Part shown: positions 18,556 to 26,785 of the stretch, piece by piece | Position numbering within the stretch: position 1 is the stretch's first letter | How the letters are laid out: each line of letters opens with the position of its first letter | Source of the DNA: an uncultured Flavobacteriaceae bacterium | Lineage (GTDB): Bacteria > Bacteroidota > Bacteroidia > Flavobacteriales > Flavobacteriaceae | Direction: 5' to 3' | Length of the DNA stretch: 39,168 bases | Assembly: GCA_913061125.1 (NCBI GenBank) | Contig: CAJXUB010000015.1 | Location: 1 to 39,168, forward strand | Program-made: the position numbers and the translations under genes | Notes under the pieces: model-generated | Databases searched by the model: none | What the model was told of the DNA's origin: nothing | The model's input: only the letters and a program-made list of their open reading frames with translations

Positions 18556-18585
18556 CAAATGTACGTGTTTTAGATGTTAACCAAA
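18556..18585 (-). promoter_or_regulatory. tamL promoter, overlapping the start of trmH
   Basis: On the minus strand, TTTG (18582-18585), an 18-base spacer and TACATTTG (18556-18563) match the Bacteroidota consensus. The -33 part lies inside the first codons of the divergent methyltransferase gene. The leader to the TTG start at 18510 would be about 40 bases. Confidence 0.65.
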
Positions 18586-19302
18586 AACCAAACCAAACGA
18601 ATCCTGAGTCTGAGTCAAAAAAAATACCGCTACCAGCAGCATCTTTTTGTGGCAGAGGGTCCAAAAGTAGTTCAAGAGTTTTTGGAGGCATCGTATGAAC
18701 TGGTCGAAATTTTATCAACCTCCGATTCGTACCAGTCGTTTGGTCGTGTTTTTACCCACATTTCAAATCAAGAGCTAAAAAAAATTAGCACCCTAAAAAC
18801 TCCCAACCGCGTTGTGGCTGTGTTTAAAATCCCAGAGCCAAAAGCCCTAGATTTTTCGCAATTAATTTTAGCGGTAGATGGTTTAAACAACCCTGGAAAT
18901 TTAGGCACAATGATTAGACTTTGCGATTGGTTTGGGGTTAAAGACATCGTTTGCAGTCAAGATTCTGTTGATTGTTATAACCCTAAAGTTATACAATCTG
19001 CCATGGGTTCTCACGCCAGGGTTAATCTAACGTATTTGGATCTAGCCGAATTTTTAAAATCTCAAACAGCTACTTTTGGAACCTTTATGGATGGTTCGTC
19101 TGTTTATGAAAAAAATGTACCACAATCTGGCGTGGTGGTAGTGGGAAACGAAGCCAACGGAATTTCCCCAAAAATTGAAGCCCTAGTGTCCCAACGGTTA
19201 ACCATTCCAAGGTATGGCATTCAAAATAAAACAGAAAGTCTGAATGTAGCTAATGCAACAGCTATAATATTAAGCGAAATTAGAAGACAACAGAGGGGTT
19301 AA
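18574..19302 (+). CDS. TrmH/SpoU-family RNA 2'-O-methyltransferase
   Basis: Transfers a methyl group from S-adenosylmethionine to a ribose 2'-OH of rRNA or tRNA. The 242-residue protein has an N-terminal substrate-binding part (QQHLFVAEGPKVVQEFL) and the SPOUT knot with its three motifs: NNPGNLGTMIR (105-115), GNEANGIS (191-198) and SLNVANATAIILSE (222-235). The target nucleotide cannot be read from the sequence; the closest named group is 23S rRNA methyltransferases such as RlmB or TsnR-like enzymes. It is divergent from tamL, whose promoter overlaps its first codons, and converges on porT with one base between the stop codons. Confidence 0.93.
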   Translation: MLTKNQTKRILSLSQKKYRYQQHLFVAEGPKVVQEFLEASYELVEILSTSDSYQSFGRVFTHISNQELKKISTLKTPNRVVAVFKIPEPKALDFSQLILAVDGLNNPGNLGTMIRLCDWFGVKDIVCSQDSVDCYNPKVIQSAMGSHARVNLTYLDLAEFLKSQTATFGTFMDGSSVYEKNVPQSGVVVVGNEANGISPKIEALVSQRLTIPRYGIQNKTESLNVANATAIILSEIRRQQRG

Positions 19303-19303
19303 A

Positions 19304-20023
19304 TTACTGGAACGTAAAATTAATAAAAATTCCCCTGGTTTGCATTTGTGCAATATTTTTGGTCCAAGGGCTGTTCGGATCTAAGTCTTTTACATGCTCA
19401 TCCTTGAAAGAAAATATGCCTCGAATTGAGGGGGTAAATTTAAACCAATTAAAATACAAATCAATACCCAACCCCAATTCATAAAACAGGTTATTTTTTA
19501 TCATTCTAAAATTGCCTTTACTGTTATCGTCAGGATTGTCTTGATTGCTGGATAAATTCAATGCCGTTGATACACCTCCCAAAACAAAGGGTTTAATATT
19601 GTTTATCCGTTTTGTTGAAATTTTAATCAAAAGGGGAATGTGAATATAAGTGGATCGCAACTCACGTTCCAAGTCTTTTTCTTCAAAATTTAGCCCATCA
19701 AAATAAGTCCCGCTGTAACTTAATGTTCTGTTGGACATGACCAGCCCGGGCTCCAAACGGATGTCAAAATAGTCGTTGATTCTGATGTTACCAATCAATC
19801 CGACATTAAATCCAATCGCTTTTAACACTTGGATGTCCTTTACATTGGTGTTGTAGTCAATATTAAAATCATAACTGTTAAATCCCAAATAATAGCCGTA
19901 CGACAGGGGAGCTTTGTCAAAATTTTCGTTATTCAAAAGGCGCTCTTTTGTGAAGAGCTGTGCGTGACTTTGTTGCCAAAATAGTCCTAGAATAACGGGT
20001 AGTATTATCGCTTTAAATTTCAT
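19304..20023 (-). CDS. porT: PorT/SprT-family type IX secretion outer-membrane protein
   Basis: PorT (SprT in gliding flavobacteria) is an outer-membrane barrel protein needed for T9SS export. The 239-residue product starts with a Sec signal peptide ending near SHAQ, followed by LFTKERLLNNENFDKAPLSYGYYLGFN, a characteristic opening of this family. Repeated aromatic-flanked strands follow (FNVGLIGNIRINDYFDIRLEPGL, FYELGLGIDLYFNWFKFTPSIRG) and the protein ends in an aromatic-amide pair. Its start ATG overlaps the ubiE stop by one base (TAATG), so the two are co-translated. The T9SS cargo at the left end of the window and the plug protein near 33 kb belong to the same export route. Confidence 0.85.
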   Translation of the reverse strand: MKFKAIILPVILGLFWQQSHAQLFTKERLLNNENFDKAPLSYGYYLGFNSYDFNIDYNTNVKDIQVLKAIGFNVGLIGNIRINDYFDIRLEPGLVMSNRTLSYSGTYFDGLNFEEKDLERELRSTYIHIPLLIKISTKRINNIKPFVLGGVSTALNLSSNQDNPDDNSKGNFRMIKNNLFYELGLGIDLYFNWFKFTPSIRGIFSFKDEHVKDLDPNSPWTKNIAQMQTRGIFINFTFQ

Positions 20024-20751
20024 TATTTTGAAGCTGTATAAATTGAAGCCACACCAAAAGTTTGGGGGGAGGCCTCCACATTTATAAACCCCACTTTTCT
20101 CAAAATATTGTTGAAGGCTTGGCCATGGGGAAATTTTGCGGCGGAAGAACTCAAATAGCCGTACGCTTGCTTGTCTTTGGAAAATAGTTTTCCAATGATC
20201 GGCAGCACGATTTTGGTGTAAACAAAATACCCTTGCCGAAACGGAAATTTGGTCGGAACTGAAGTTTCCAAAATAACCAATTGCCCCTGAGGTTTTAGCA
20301 CTCGCAGAATTTCAGCCAATCCTTTTTCGAGGGTTTCAAAATTTCGGACCCCAAAGGCCACTGTGATGGCATCAAAAGTGTCATCATCAAATGGTAAATT
20401 TTCCGAATCACCGACAACCATTTTAATGGTCTTATTTAATTGTTTGGCCTTAATTTTTTGTCGACCAACTTCCAGCATACCCTCGCTGATATCCAAACCA
20501 ACAATGGTTTTGGCCTGAGTTTTGGCCAAATTGATAGCCAAGTCCCCAGTTCCCGTTGCGATATCCAATATGTTGTGCGGTTGACGATTTTCAACAATAT
20601 CAACTACCTTTTGCCGCCATTTGATGTCAATTCCAAAAGAAATGACACGGTTAAGACCATCGTATTCTTTCGAAATAGTGTCGAACATTTGAGCAATTTG
20701 TTCTTTTTTTCGTAACGAACTGTCTTTGTATGGCGTGATATTTTTACTCAT
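20023..20751 (-). CDS. ubiE: Demethylmenaquinone methyltransferase
   Basis: A SAM-dependent C-methyltransferase for the last step of menaquinone synthesis (the UbiE/MenG family also acts in ubiquinone synthesis in other bacteria). The 242-residue protein has [21 protein letters not shown] at the N-terminus, the SAM motif [36 protein letters not shown] and [14 protein letters not shown]. Menaquinone is the expected quinone in flavobacteria and the electron acceptor of the Nqr complex coded at the right end of the window. It is the first gene of a two-gene unit with porT. Confidence 0.96.
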   Translation of the reverse strand: MSKNITPYKDSSLRKKEQIAQMFDTISKEYDGLNRVISFGIDIKWRQKVVDIVENRQPHNILDIATGTGDLAINLAKTQAKTIVGLDISEGMLEVGRQKIKAKQLNKTIKMVVGDSENLPFDDDTFDAITVAFGVRNFETLEKGLAEILRVLKPQGQLVILETSVPTKFPFRQGYFVYTKIVLPIIGKLFSKDKQAYGYLSSSAAKFPHGQAFNNILRKVGFINVEASPQTFGVASIYTASK

Positions 20752-20825
20752 TGTTTCGACTGTTGGTTTTGAGAATTTGGAAGTGCAAAGAAATGCAATT
20801 CAAAATCAAATCCCTAAAAATAAAT

Positions 20826-20852
20826 TATATTTGCGCATCAATAGTAATTGAT
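20826..20852 (+). promoter_or_regulatory. trkA promoter -7 element with adjacent palindrome
   Basis: TATATTTG (20826-20833) matches TAnnTTTG exactly. It is followed at 20837-20852 by a 16-base palindrome, ATCAAT and ATTGAT around four bases, where transcription should begin. The palindrome could be an operator. No TTG is found at the proper upstream distance. Confidence 0.45.
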
Positions 20853-20857
20853 ATTTA

Positions 20858-22207
20858 ATGAAAATTATCATAGCTGGCGCCGGCGAAGTCGGAATTCACT
20901 TGGCTAAATTGTTGTCATACGAATCGCAGGAAATCACATTAATTGATTTGGATAGAGAACGCCTGATGTATGCCGAAACGCATTTGGATATTAAAGTGGT
21001 TAAAGGTGATAGTACCTCGATATCAGCTTTAAAAGAGTCCAATATTTCTGCTGCAGATTTATTCGTTTCGGTAACCTCGTCCGAGACGTCCAATATCACA
21101 TCTTGTGTGTTGGCAAAACAATTGGGGGCTAAAAAAACCATAGCCAGAATTTCCAACACGGAGTTTATTGAAAATAAAACCGAACTTGGCTTTGAAGAGT
21201 TAGGGATTGATGAGCTTATTTCGCCAGAGTCTTTGGCGGCCTCTGAAATTGAATTGCTACTCAGTCAATCGGTTTTTAATGACTCTTATGAATTTGAAGA
21301 TGGCGCTTTGACCATGTTGGGTTTAACCCTGTCTAGTGAGGCAAAAATCATCAATACTTCAGTAAAAAAAGCAGCACAACTGCTTTCAGACATTCATTTT
21401 ATTCCGATTGCCATCCAGCGTTTTGGATCGCATCTGACCATTATTCCAAGAGGTAATACCTTATTCAAAGAAGGGGATCGGGTGGTTTTTATAACCTCAA
21501 AAGGTGGAGATGAGGAGCTTTGTAAACTAACCGGAAAGCGAAAAACTCAAATTAAAAACCTAATGATTCTGGGTGGGGGTCAAATTGGCTCAACTACAGC
21601 AAGCGCGTTATCTGAAAGTAATTTTAACATCAAGTTGGTGGAGAAATCTAAAGAACGTGCCGAGGACCTTGCAGATCAGTTGCCCGATTCTTTAATTATT
21701 AATGGTGACGGACGAAATATAGAACTTCTTGATGAAGAAAATTTTTCCGAAATGGATGCTTTCATATCGGTAACTGGAAATTCAGAAACCAACATCATGT
21801 CGTGTTTAGTGGCCAAAACAAAAGGAGTAAAAAAAACCATCGCTCTGGTTGAAAACATGGATTATTTTGCACTATCTCACTCCATTGGAGTTGATACCCT
21901 GATTAACAAGAAAGTTTTGGCCGCCAACAGTATTTTTCGTTACGTTCGAAAAGGGGAGGTTGTGGCCATGACCAAATTGACAAATATGGAAGCAGAATTG
22001 TTGGAATTTGTGGTTAAGCCAACATCAAAAATTTGTAATCAATATATTAAAGAAATAGATTTTCCAAGATCAGCCATCATTGGTGGGGTCATTCGAGATA
22101 ATGCAGGGAACATCGCTCTTGGAGATTTCAAAATAGAGTCCGGAGATCGAGTCGTGGTGTGTTGTTTGCCAAACTCCATCAAAAAAGTAGAAAGTCTGTT
22201 TTATTAA
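20858..22207 (+). CDS. trkA: Trk potassium transporter regulatory subunit TrkA
   Basis: A cytoplasmic NAD(H)- and nucleotide-binding gating ring for the TrkH K+ channel-like transporter. The 449-residue protein has two RCK modules, each with a Rossmann TrkA_N part and a TrkA_C part: the first begins GAGEVGIHLAKLL with LIDLDRERL, the second LGGGQIGSTTASAL with LVEKSKERA. TrkA_C signatures include IPRGNTLFKEGDRVVFI and IALGDFKIESGDRVVVC. It lies six bases before trkH, so the regulatory ring and the membrane subunit are made together. Confidence 0.96.
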   Translation: MKIIIAGAGEVGIHLAKLLSYESQEITLIDLDRERLMYAETHLDIKVVKGDSTSISALKESNISAADLFVSVTSSETSNITSCVLAKQLGAKKTIARISNTEFIENKTELGFEELGIDELISPESLAASEIELLLSQSVFNDSYEFEDGALTMLGLTLSSEAKIINTSVKKAAQLLSDIHFIPIAIQRFGSHLTIIPRGNTLFKEGDRVVFITSKGGDEELCKLTGKRKTQIKNLMILGGGQIGSTTASALSESNFNIKLVEKSKERAEDLADQLPDSLIINGDGRNIELLDEENFSEMDAFISVTGNSETNIMSCLVAKTKGVKKTIALVENMDYFALSHSIGVDTLINKKVLAANSIFRYVRKGEVVAMTKLTNMEAELLEFVVKPTSKICNQYIKEIDFPRSAIIGGVIRDNAGNIALGDFKIESGDRVVVCCLPNSIKKVESLFY

Positions 22208-22213
22208 TATCTT

Positions 22214-23710
22214 ATGAAACAAAATATTAAAATAATCCTACATTTTTTTGGGCTTCTGTTGTTGTTCAATGGCGGATTTATATTAGTATCATCTTTGATC
22301 AGCCTTTGTTACGGTGACGGCGTTACCTTGCCTCTTTTTTTATCCGGTTTGACCGTGTTGATTGGTGGACTTTTGATTATGTTGTTGACTAAAAATCACA
22401 CTAAAGAAATGAGCAAACGTGAGGGTTACATTGTCGTTGCATTCGGGTGGATTGTCATGGCGCTGTCGGGAACCTTACCCTACCTCTTCACAGGGGTAAT
22501 ACCAAATTTCACCAACGCTTTTTTTGAGACCATGTCTGGCTATACCACAACAGGTGCCACTATTCTCAATGACATTGAATCCCAACCCCATGGGGTATTG
22601 TTTTGGCGCAGTTTGACGCATTGGATTGGTGGTATGGGAATTATTGTTTTGGCTGTAGCAATTTTGCCACTGCTTGGCATTGGAGGCATGCAACTTTTTG
22701 CTGCAGAAGCTCCAGGCCCCAGCGCCGATAAACTTCACCCACGAATCACTGACACTGCCAAACGGCTTTGGTTGATTTATCTGGGATACACTGCCGCCGA
22801 AACGTTGCTCCTCAATATGGCTGGGATGTCCTTTTTTGACGCCATAAATCACGCCATGAGTACATTGTCAACAGGTGGGTTTTCTACTAAAAATCACAGC
22901 ATTGCCCATTGGAACGATACTCCAATTGTTCAATATATTATTGTAATTTTCATGGTGCTTGCTGGGACTAATTTTGTGTTGAGTTATTTTGGTTTTAAAG
23001 CCAATTTTAAACGAATTTTTCAAGATGAAGAATTTAAATTATATACCAAATTTCTAATCACTTTTACAGCTGCAGTTGCGGTGGTTTTGTGTCTAAATTC
23101 TTCTCTAAATCAAGACTCAATTTTTAATCATCCTCAAGTTTTTGGTGCCACTGAATCGACACTAAGACATGCTTTATTTCAGGTCGTAGCTGTTGTAACA
23201 ACCACAGGATTTGTAACTGCCGATTTTACACTATGGTCTCCTTTTTTGGTGGTCTTTTTCTTTGGTCTGATGTTTTTGGGGGGCTCTTCAGGAAGCACAT
23301 CGGGCGGTGTAAAAGTTGTTCGCCATTTATTGCTCATTCGAAATGGATTCATGGAATTCAAGCGTTCGCTTCATCCCAATGCGGTTGTACCTGTTCGATA
23401 TAATTCCAAAACAGTTTCTAGGGAAATTGTTTTCAACGTCCTTGGGTTTTTTATTCTCTACATGATTTCGTTCATCATCGGTGCGTTGGGATTTGCTTTT
23501 ATAGGATTAGATTTTGAGTCCGCCATTGGCGTGGCGGCCTCAAGTTTAGGAAATGTTGGTCCTGCGCTTGGTGAGTTTGGTCCCGCTAATACGTTTAGTG
23601 AAATGCCCGAATTCGGAAAATGGTGGGCTGCGTTTTTAATGCTCATTGGCCGACTGGAATTGTTTACAGTACTGATTCTTTTAACTCCCTTTTTCTGGCG
23701 GAACCGATAA
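22214..23710 (+). CDS. trkH: Trk potassium transporter membrane subunit TrkH/TrkG
   Basis: An inner-membrane K+ translocating subunit of about ten transmembrane segments (498 residues). The four pore loops with selectivity-filter glycines can be seen: SGYTTTGATIL, STLSTGGFSTKNHS, VVTTTGFVTADFT and ASSLGNVGPALGEFG. GGSSGSTSGGVKVVR is a conserved intracellular loop. It is the second gene after trkA. It converges on the aminotransferase gene with four bases between the stop codons and no visible terminator. Confidence 0.96.
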   Translation: MKQNIKIILHFFGLLLLFNGGFILVSSLISLCYGDGVTLPLFLSGLTVLIGGLLIMLLTKNHTKEMSKREGYIVVAFGWIVMALSGTLPYLFTGVIPNFTNAFFETMSGYTTTGATILNDIESQPHGVLFWRSLTHWIGGMGIIVLAVAILPLLGIGGMQLFAAEAPGPSADKLHPRITDTAKRLWLIYLGYTAAETLLLNMAGMSFFDAINHAMSTLSTGGFSTKNHSIAHWNDTPIVQYIIVIFMVLAGTNFVLSYFGFKANFKRIFQDEEFKLYTKFLITFTAAVAVVLCLNSSLNQDSIFNHPQVFGATESTLRHALFQVVAVVTTTGFVTADFTLWSPFLVVFFFGLMFLGGSSGSTSGGVKVVRHLLLIRNGFMEFKRSLHPNAVVPVRYNSKTVSREIVFNVLGFFILYMISFIIGALGFAFIGLDFESAIGVAASSLGNVGPALGEFGPANTFSEMPEFGKWWAAFLMLIGRLELFTVLILLTPFFWRNR

Positions 23711-23714
23711 ATAA

Positions 23715-24905
23715 TTAGCCCTCTAATGCTTTTTTAATTCTTGAAACAGCTTCAATGATTTGCTCCTGCGAGGCCGCATAGGATATTCGTAAGCAATTTG
23801 GATTTCCAAAGGCATCACCTGTTACCGTTGCTACTAATGCTTCTTCTAAAAGATACATTGATAAATCGGTGGCGTTGCTAACCAGCACCCCATTGAATGT
23901 TTTTCCAAACAAAGCCGAAACATCTGGGAATACATAAAAAGCACCCTCGGGCACATTGCAGCTAAATCCATCAATCCCATTGAGTAGATTCAGAATTAAA
24001 TCTCGACGAATTTTAAATTCGTCAACCATATATTGCACTTTTTTAGGCGATTCGTTTAGTGCCGTAATGACCGCCCGTTGCGCAATACAATTGGCACCAC
24101 TTGTTATTTGTCCTTGCATTTTGTTACAAGCTCTGGCGATGGCTTTCGGTGCTCCCAAAAATCCAATTCTCCAACCTGTCATTGCAAAAGCTTTGGAGAC
24201 CCCATTCACCGTAATTGTTCTCTCGTACATGTCTTCAAATTGAGCCATACTTGCATGACCACCACCAAAATTGATATGCTCATAAATTTCATCTGAAACA
24301 ACATAAATTTGAGGGTGTTTTTGAAGCACATCCGCTAGGGCTCTCAGTTCCCGTTTGCTGTATACTGACCCACTGGGGTTACAGGGCGAGCTAAACCAAA
24401 TCATTTTGGTGTTCGGCGTGATGGCTGCTTCCAATTGTTCTGGGGTCATTTTAAAATCCGTTGAAATGGATGTTTTGACCTCAACAGGCGTGCCTTCGGA
24501 AAGTTTGACAATATCCGAATAACTCACCCAATAGGGGCAGGGTAAAATGACCTCATCTCCTTTATTCAACAATACTAAAGCGACATTGGCTAAACATTGT
24601 TTTGCGCCCGTAGATACAACAATTTGTTCGGGCGTGTAGGTCAAATTGTTGTCCCTCTGAAACTTAGTTATGATGGCTTGTTTTAATTCGCTGTACCCGT
24701 CAACAGGGGTGTAGGAATTATAATTGTCATCGATGGCTTGTTTGGCGGCATTTTTAATAAAATCGGGCGTATTAAAGTCGGGTTCACCCAGACTTAGTCC
24801 AATAATATCTTTGCCCTCTCCTCGAAGTTCTCTGGCTTTGGCGGCCATGGCTAACGTGGCTGAGGTGGCCATATTCAAAATTCGTTCTGAAAGTAATTGG
24901 TTCAT
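23715..24905 (-). CDS. Class I/II aminotransferase (aspartate aminotransferase type)
   Basis: A PLP-dependent transaminase of fold type I, 396 residues. The pyridoxal lysine is Lys238 in GVSKAFAMTGWRIGFLGAP. Other conserved parts are LGEPDFNTPDFI, YTPVDGYSELKQAI, STGAKQCLANV, PCPYWVSYSDIVKL, SPCNPSGSVYS and VSDEIYEHINFGG. These match the aspartate aminotransferase subgroup 1b found in Bacteroidota and Thermus, which transfers the amino group between aspartate and 2-oxoglutarate; related prephenate transaminases look very similar, so substrate is uncertain. It follows the desaturase gene by six bases in a probable operon, though the functions are not obviously related. Confidence 0.92.
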   Translation of the reverse strand: MNQLLSERILNMATSATLAMAAKARELRGEGKDIIGLSLGEPDFNTPDFIKNAAKQAIDDNYNSYTPVDGYSELKQAIITKFQRDNNLTYTPEQIVVSTGAKQCLANVALVLLNKGDEVILPCPYWVSYSDIVKLSEGTPVEVKTSISTDFKMTPEQLEAAITPNTKMIWFSSPCNPSGSVYSKRELRALADVLQKHPQIYVVSDEIYEHINFGGGHASMAQFEDMYERTITVNGVSKAFAMTGWRIGFLGAPKAIARACNKMQGQITSGANCIAQRAVITALNESPKKVQYMVDEFKIRRDLILNLLNGIDGFSCNVPEGAFYVFPDVSALFGKTFNGVLVSNATDLSMYLLEEALVATVTGDAFGNPNCLRISYAASQEQIIEAVSRIKKALEG

Positions 24906-24911
24906 TGTGAG

Positions 24912-26012
24912 TTAAGCGTTTAATGCTGGTTTCATGCCCATAAGCTTAAGGTATCTAAAATGAGCAATAATAGCTTTTCGTGTGGTTTTGTATTCGTTGT
25001 AGGGTAGGTTAAATTCTTGTGCTGTTTTTTTTACAATATGGGCTATTTTTCCATAATGGATGTGCGATATATTGGGGAAAATATGATGCTCAACTTGGTG
25101 GTTTAAACCGCCTGTAAACCAGTTGATTAGTTTATTTTTTGGCGAAAAATTAATGGTAGTTTTCAATTGATGAATGGCCCAAGTGTTTTTTAACGTACCA
25201 TTGTTATCGGGAATGGGCATTTCAGCATCGTCCATCACGTGGGCTAACTGAAAAATAACGCTCAATATCAATCCAGCCGTATAGTGCATTATAAAAAATC
25301 CAAGAAGAATTTTCCACCAAGCCATGTCTAATAACAGCATTGGAATGACAATCCACATGCTGAGGTATATAAGTTTTGAAATAACCAGTGTGCTCCAATT
25401 TTTGGTAGCGCTTGGGATTTTTCCATAAGCCAATCGCCGTTTCATGTAGCGTTTCATCTGAAGGAAATCTGTCGTAATGGCCCAATTGATCGTCAACAGA
25501 CCATAAAGTAAGAGGGAATAGTAGTGTTGGAATTTATGATACCATTTCCATTGGGCGTGCTTTGTAAATCTTAAAATCCGTCCCGCATCCAAATCCTCAT
25601 CGTGCCCATGAACATTGGTATAGGTGTGATGCAAAACGTTGTGCTGAACTTTCCAGTTGTAGACGTTTCCTGCTAAAATATAAATGCTGCTCCCCATGAG
25701 GTTATTGACCCAAGTTTTGCTCGAAAATGAACCATGATTTCCGTCATGCATCACGTTCATTCCAACTCCAGCCATGCCAACGCCCATGACAATTGTGAAA
25801 AGGAGCTGCAACCACCCTGGCATATCTAAAGTTAAAATCAAAAAATATGGAATTAAGAATATGGAGAACATAACAATTGTTTTTAACCACAGCTGCCAAT
25901 TGCCAGTTCGTTTAATGTTGTTGTCCTTAAAGTAGGCATTTACTCTAGAATTTAGTGTTCTAAAAAATTGTTTTGAATCTTTTCTAGGAAATTTTATTTG
26001 CGGTTTGTTCAT
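24912..26012 (-). CDS. Membrane fatty-acid desaturase
   Basis: A di-iron inner-membrane enzyme that puts a double bond into fatty acyl chains, usually to keep membranes fluid in the cold. The 366-residue protein has the three histidine boxes: HDGNH (89-93), HNVLHH (124-129) and HQVEHH (305-310). HQVEHH is the form found in linoleoyl-CoA and front-end type desaturases. Hydrophobic pairs near 42-80 and 205-255 make the membrane hairpins. No cytochrome b5 domain is present, so electrons must come from a separate ferredoxin or similar. An exact -7 element lies 26 bases upstream. Regiospecificity cannot be deduced. Confidence 0.93.
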   Translation of the reverse strand: MNKPQIKFPRKDSKQFFRTLNSRVNAYFKDNNIKRTGNWQLWLKTIVMFSIFLIPYFLILTLDMPGWLQLLFTIVMGVGMAGVGMNVMHDGNHGSFSSKTWVNNLMGSSIYILAGNVYNWKVQHNVLHHTYTNVHGHDEDLDAGRILRFTKHAQWKWYHKFQHYYSLLLYGLLTINWAITTDFLQMKRYMKRRLAYGKIPSATKNWSTLVISKLIYLSMWIVIPMLLLDMAWWKILLGFFIMHYTAGLILSVIFQLAHVMDDAEMPIPDNNGTLKNTWAIHQLKTTINFSPKNKLINWFTGGLNHQVEHHIFPNISHIHYGKIAHIVKKTAQEFNLPYNEYKTTRKAIIAHFRYLKLMGMKPALNA

Positions 26013-26038
26013 TGCGATTGATCTGTTTTTCGTTCCAT

Positions 26039-26046
26039 CAAATATA
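26039..26046 (-). promoter_or_regulatory. Desaturase promoter -7 element
   Basis: TATATTTG on the minus strand matches TAnnTTTG, 26 bases upstream of the desaturase start codon. No TTG sits at the usual -33 distance, so other factors may help activate it. Confidence 0.45.
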
Positions 26047-26074
26047 CTTAATTAATTTATCTGAATGCTGCCTG

Positions 26075-26108
26075 TTGAAAACATTTAAGAGATTTATAAC
26101 TATTTTTG
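26075..26108 (+). promoter_or_regulatory. rsmG promoter
   Basis: TTG (26075-26077), a 23-base spacer and TATTTTTG (26101-26108) fit TTG-N(17-23)-TAnnTTTG. The leader to the GTG start at 26126 would be only about ten bases. Confidence 0.5.
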
Positions 26109-26125
26109 TTCAAAATTAATTTTTG

Positions 26126-26785
26126 GTGGATTTAATCCTAAAATATTTTCCGGAATTATCGGATGTTCAAATACAACAATTTGAAGCATTGCAACCTCTA
26201 TACGAGTCTTGGAATTCCAAGATTAATGTCATCTCCAGAAAAGACATTCAATCCCTATATTTGAAACACGTTTTACACTCTTTAGCCATTGCGAAAGTTG
26301 TGCAATTTAAGCCCCAATCACATGTTCTAGATGTTGGTACAGGAGGTGGTTTCCCAGGGATACCCATGGCGATTTTATATCCAGACACCCGGTTTTATTT
26401 GGCCGACAGCATCCAAAAAAAAATTAAGGTGGTTCGTGCTGTAGCATCCAGTTTAGGACTTAACAACGTTACCGCAAATCACATTAGAGCAGAGCAGGTC
26501 GAAGGGTCTTTTGATTTTATAATTAGTCGTGCTGTAACTACGATGCCCAGTTTCGTGAAATGGGTCAAACATAAAGTTAAAAAACACCACAGGCATGATT
26601 TAAAAAATGGTATTCTTTATCTCAAAGGGGGTGATTTGTCTGAAGAATTAAGTTCGTATCCAAAAGCCACCATTTATCCCATTAAAGATTTTTTTGACCC
26701 CTCGTTTTTTGAAACCAAAAAAGTGGTTCACTTGCCCCTAAAGTTTAAAAACACAAAGGGCTTTGCAAAAATTCCTAAAACGTAG
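26126..26785 (+). CDS. rsmG: 16S rRNA (guanine-527-N7)-methyltransferase
   Basis: Methylates G527 of 16S rRNA using S-adenosylmethionine. The product of about 219 residues has the SAM-binding block DVGTGGGFPGIPMAILYP, preceded by the family-typical KINVISRKDIQSLYLKHVLHSLAI and followed by IRAEQVEGSFDFIISRAV. The first possible start is TTG at 26123; GTG at 26126 gives the usual N-terminus MDLILKYFP and is preferred. There is no ATG at this position. Its 3' end overlaps the convergent DUF6029 gene by 11 bases. Confidence 0.95.
   Translation: MDLILKYFPELSDVQIQQFEALQPLYESWNSKINVISRKDIQSLYLKHVLHSLAIAKVVQFKPQSHVLDVGTGGGFPGIPMAILYPDTRFYLADSIQKKIKVVRAVASSLGLNNVTANHIRAEQVEGSFDFIISRAVTTMPSFVKWVKHKVKKHHRHDLKNGILYLKGGDLSEELSSYPKATIYPIKDFFDPSFFETKKVVHLPLKFKNTKGFAKIPKT

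Noticed and set aside
15955-18558. Identification as BamA with the TTG start at 18558
   Set aside because: The lipobox after a short signal peptide points to TamL, and the 18558 TTG is inside a promoter -7 element.
22475-22852. A 125-codon minus-strand ORF inside trkH
   Set aside because: Antisense to conserved pore-loop coding sequence, with no own motifs; a shadow frame.
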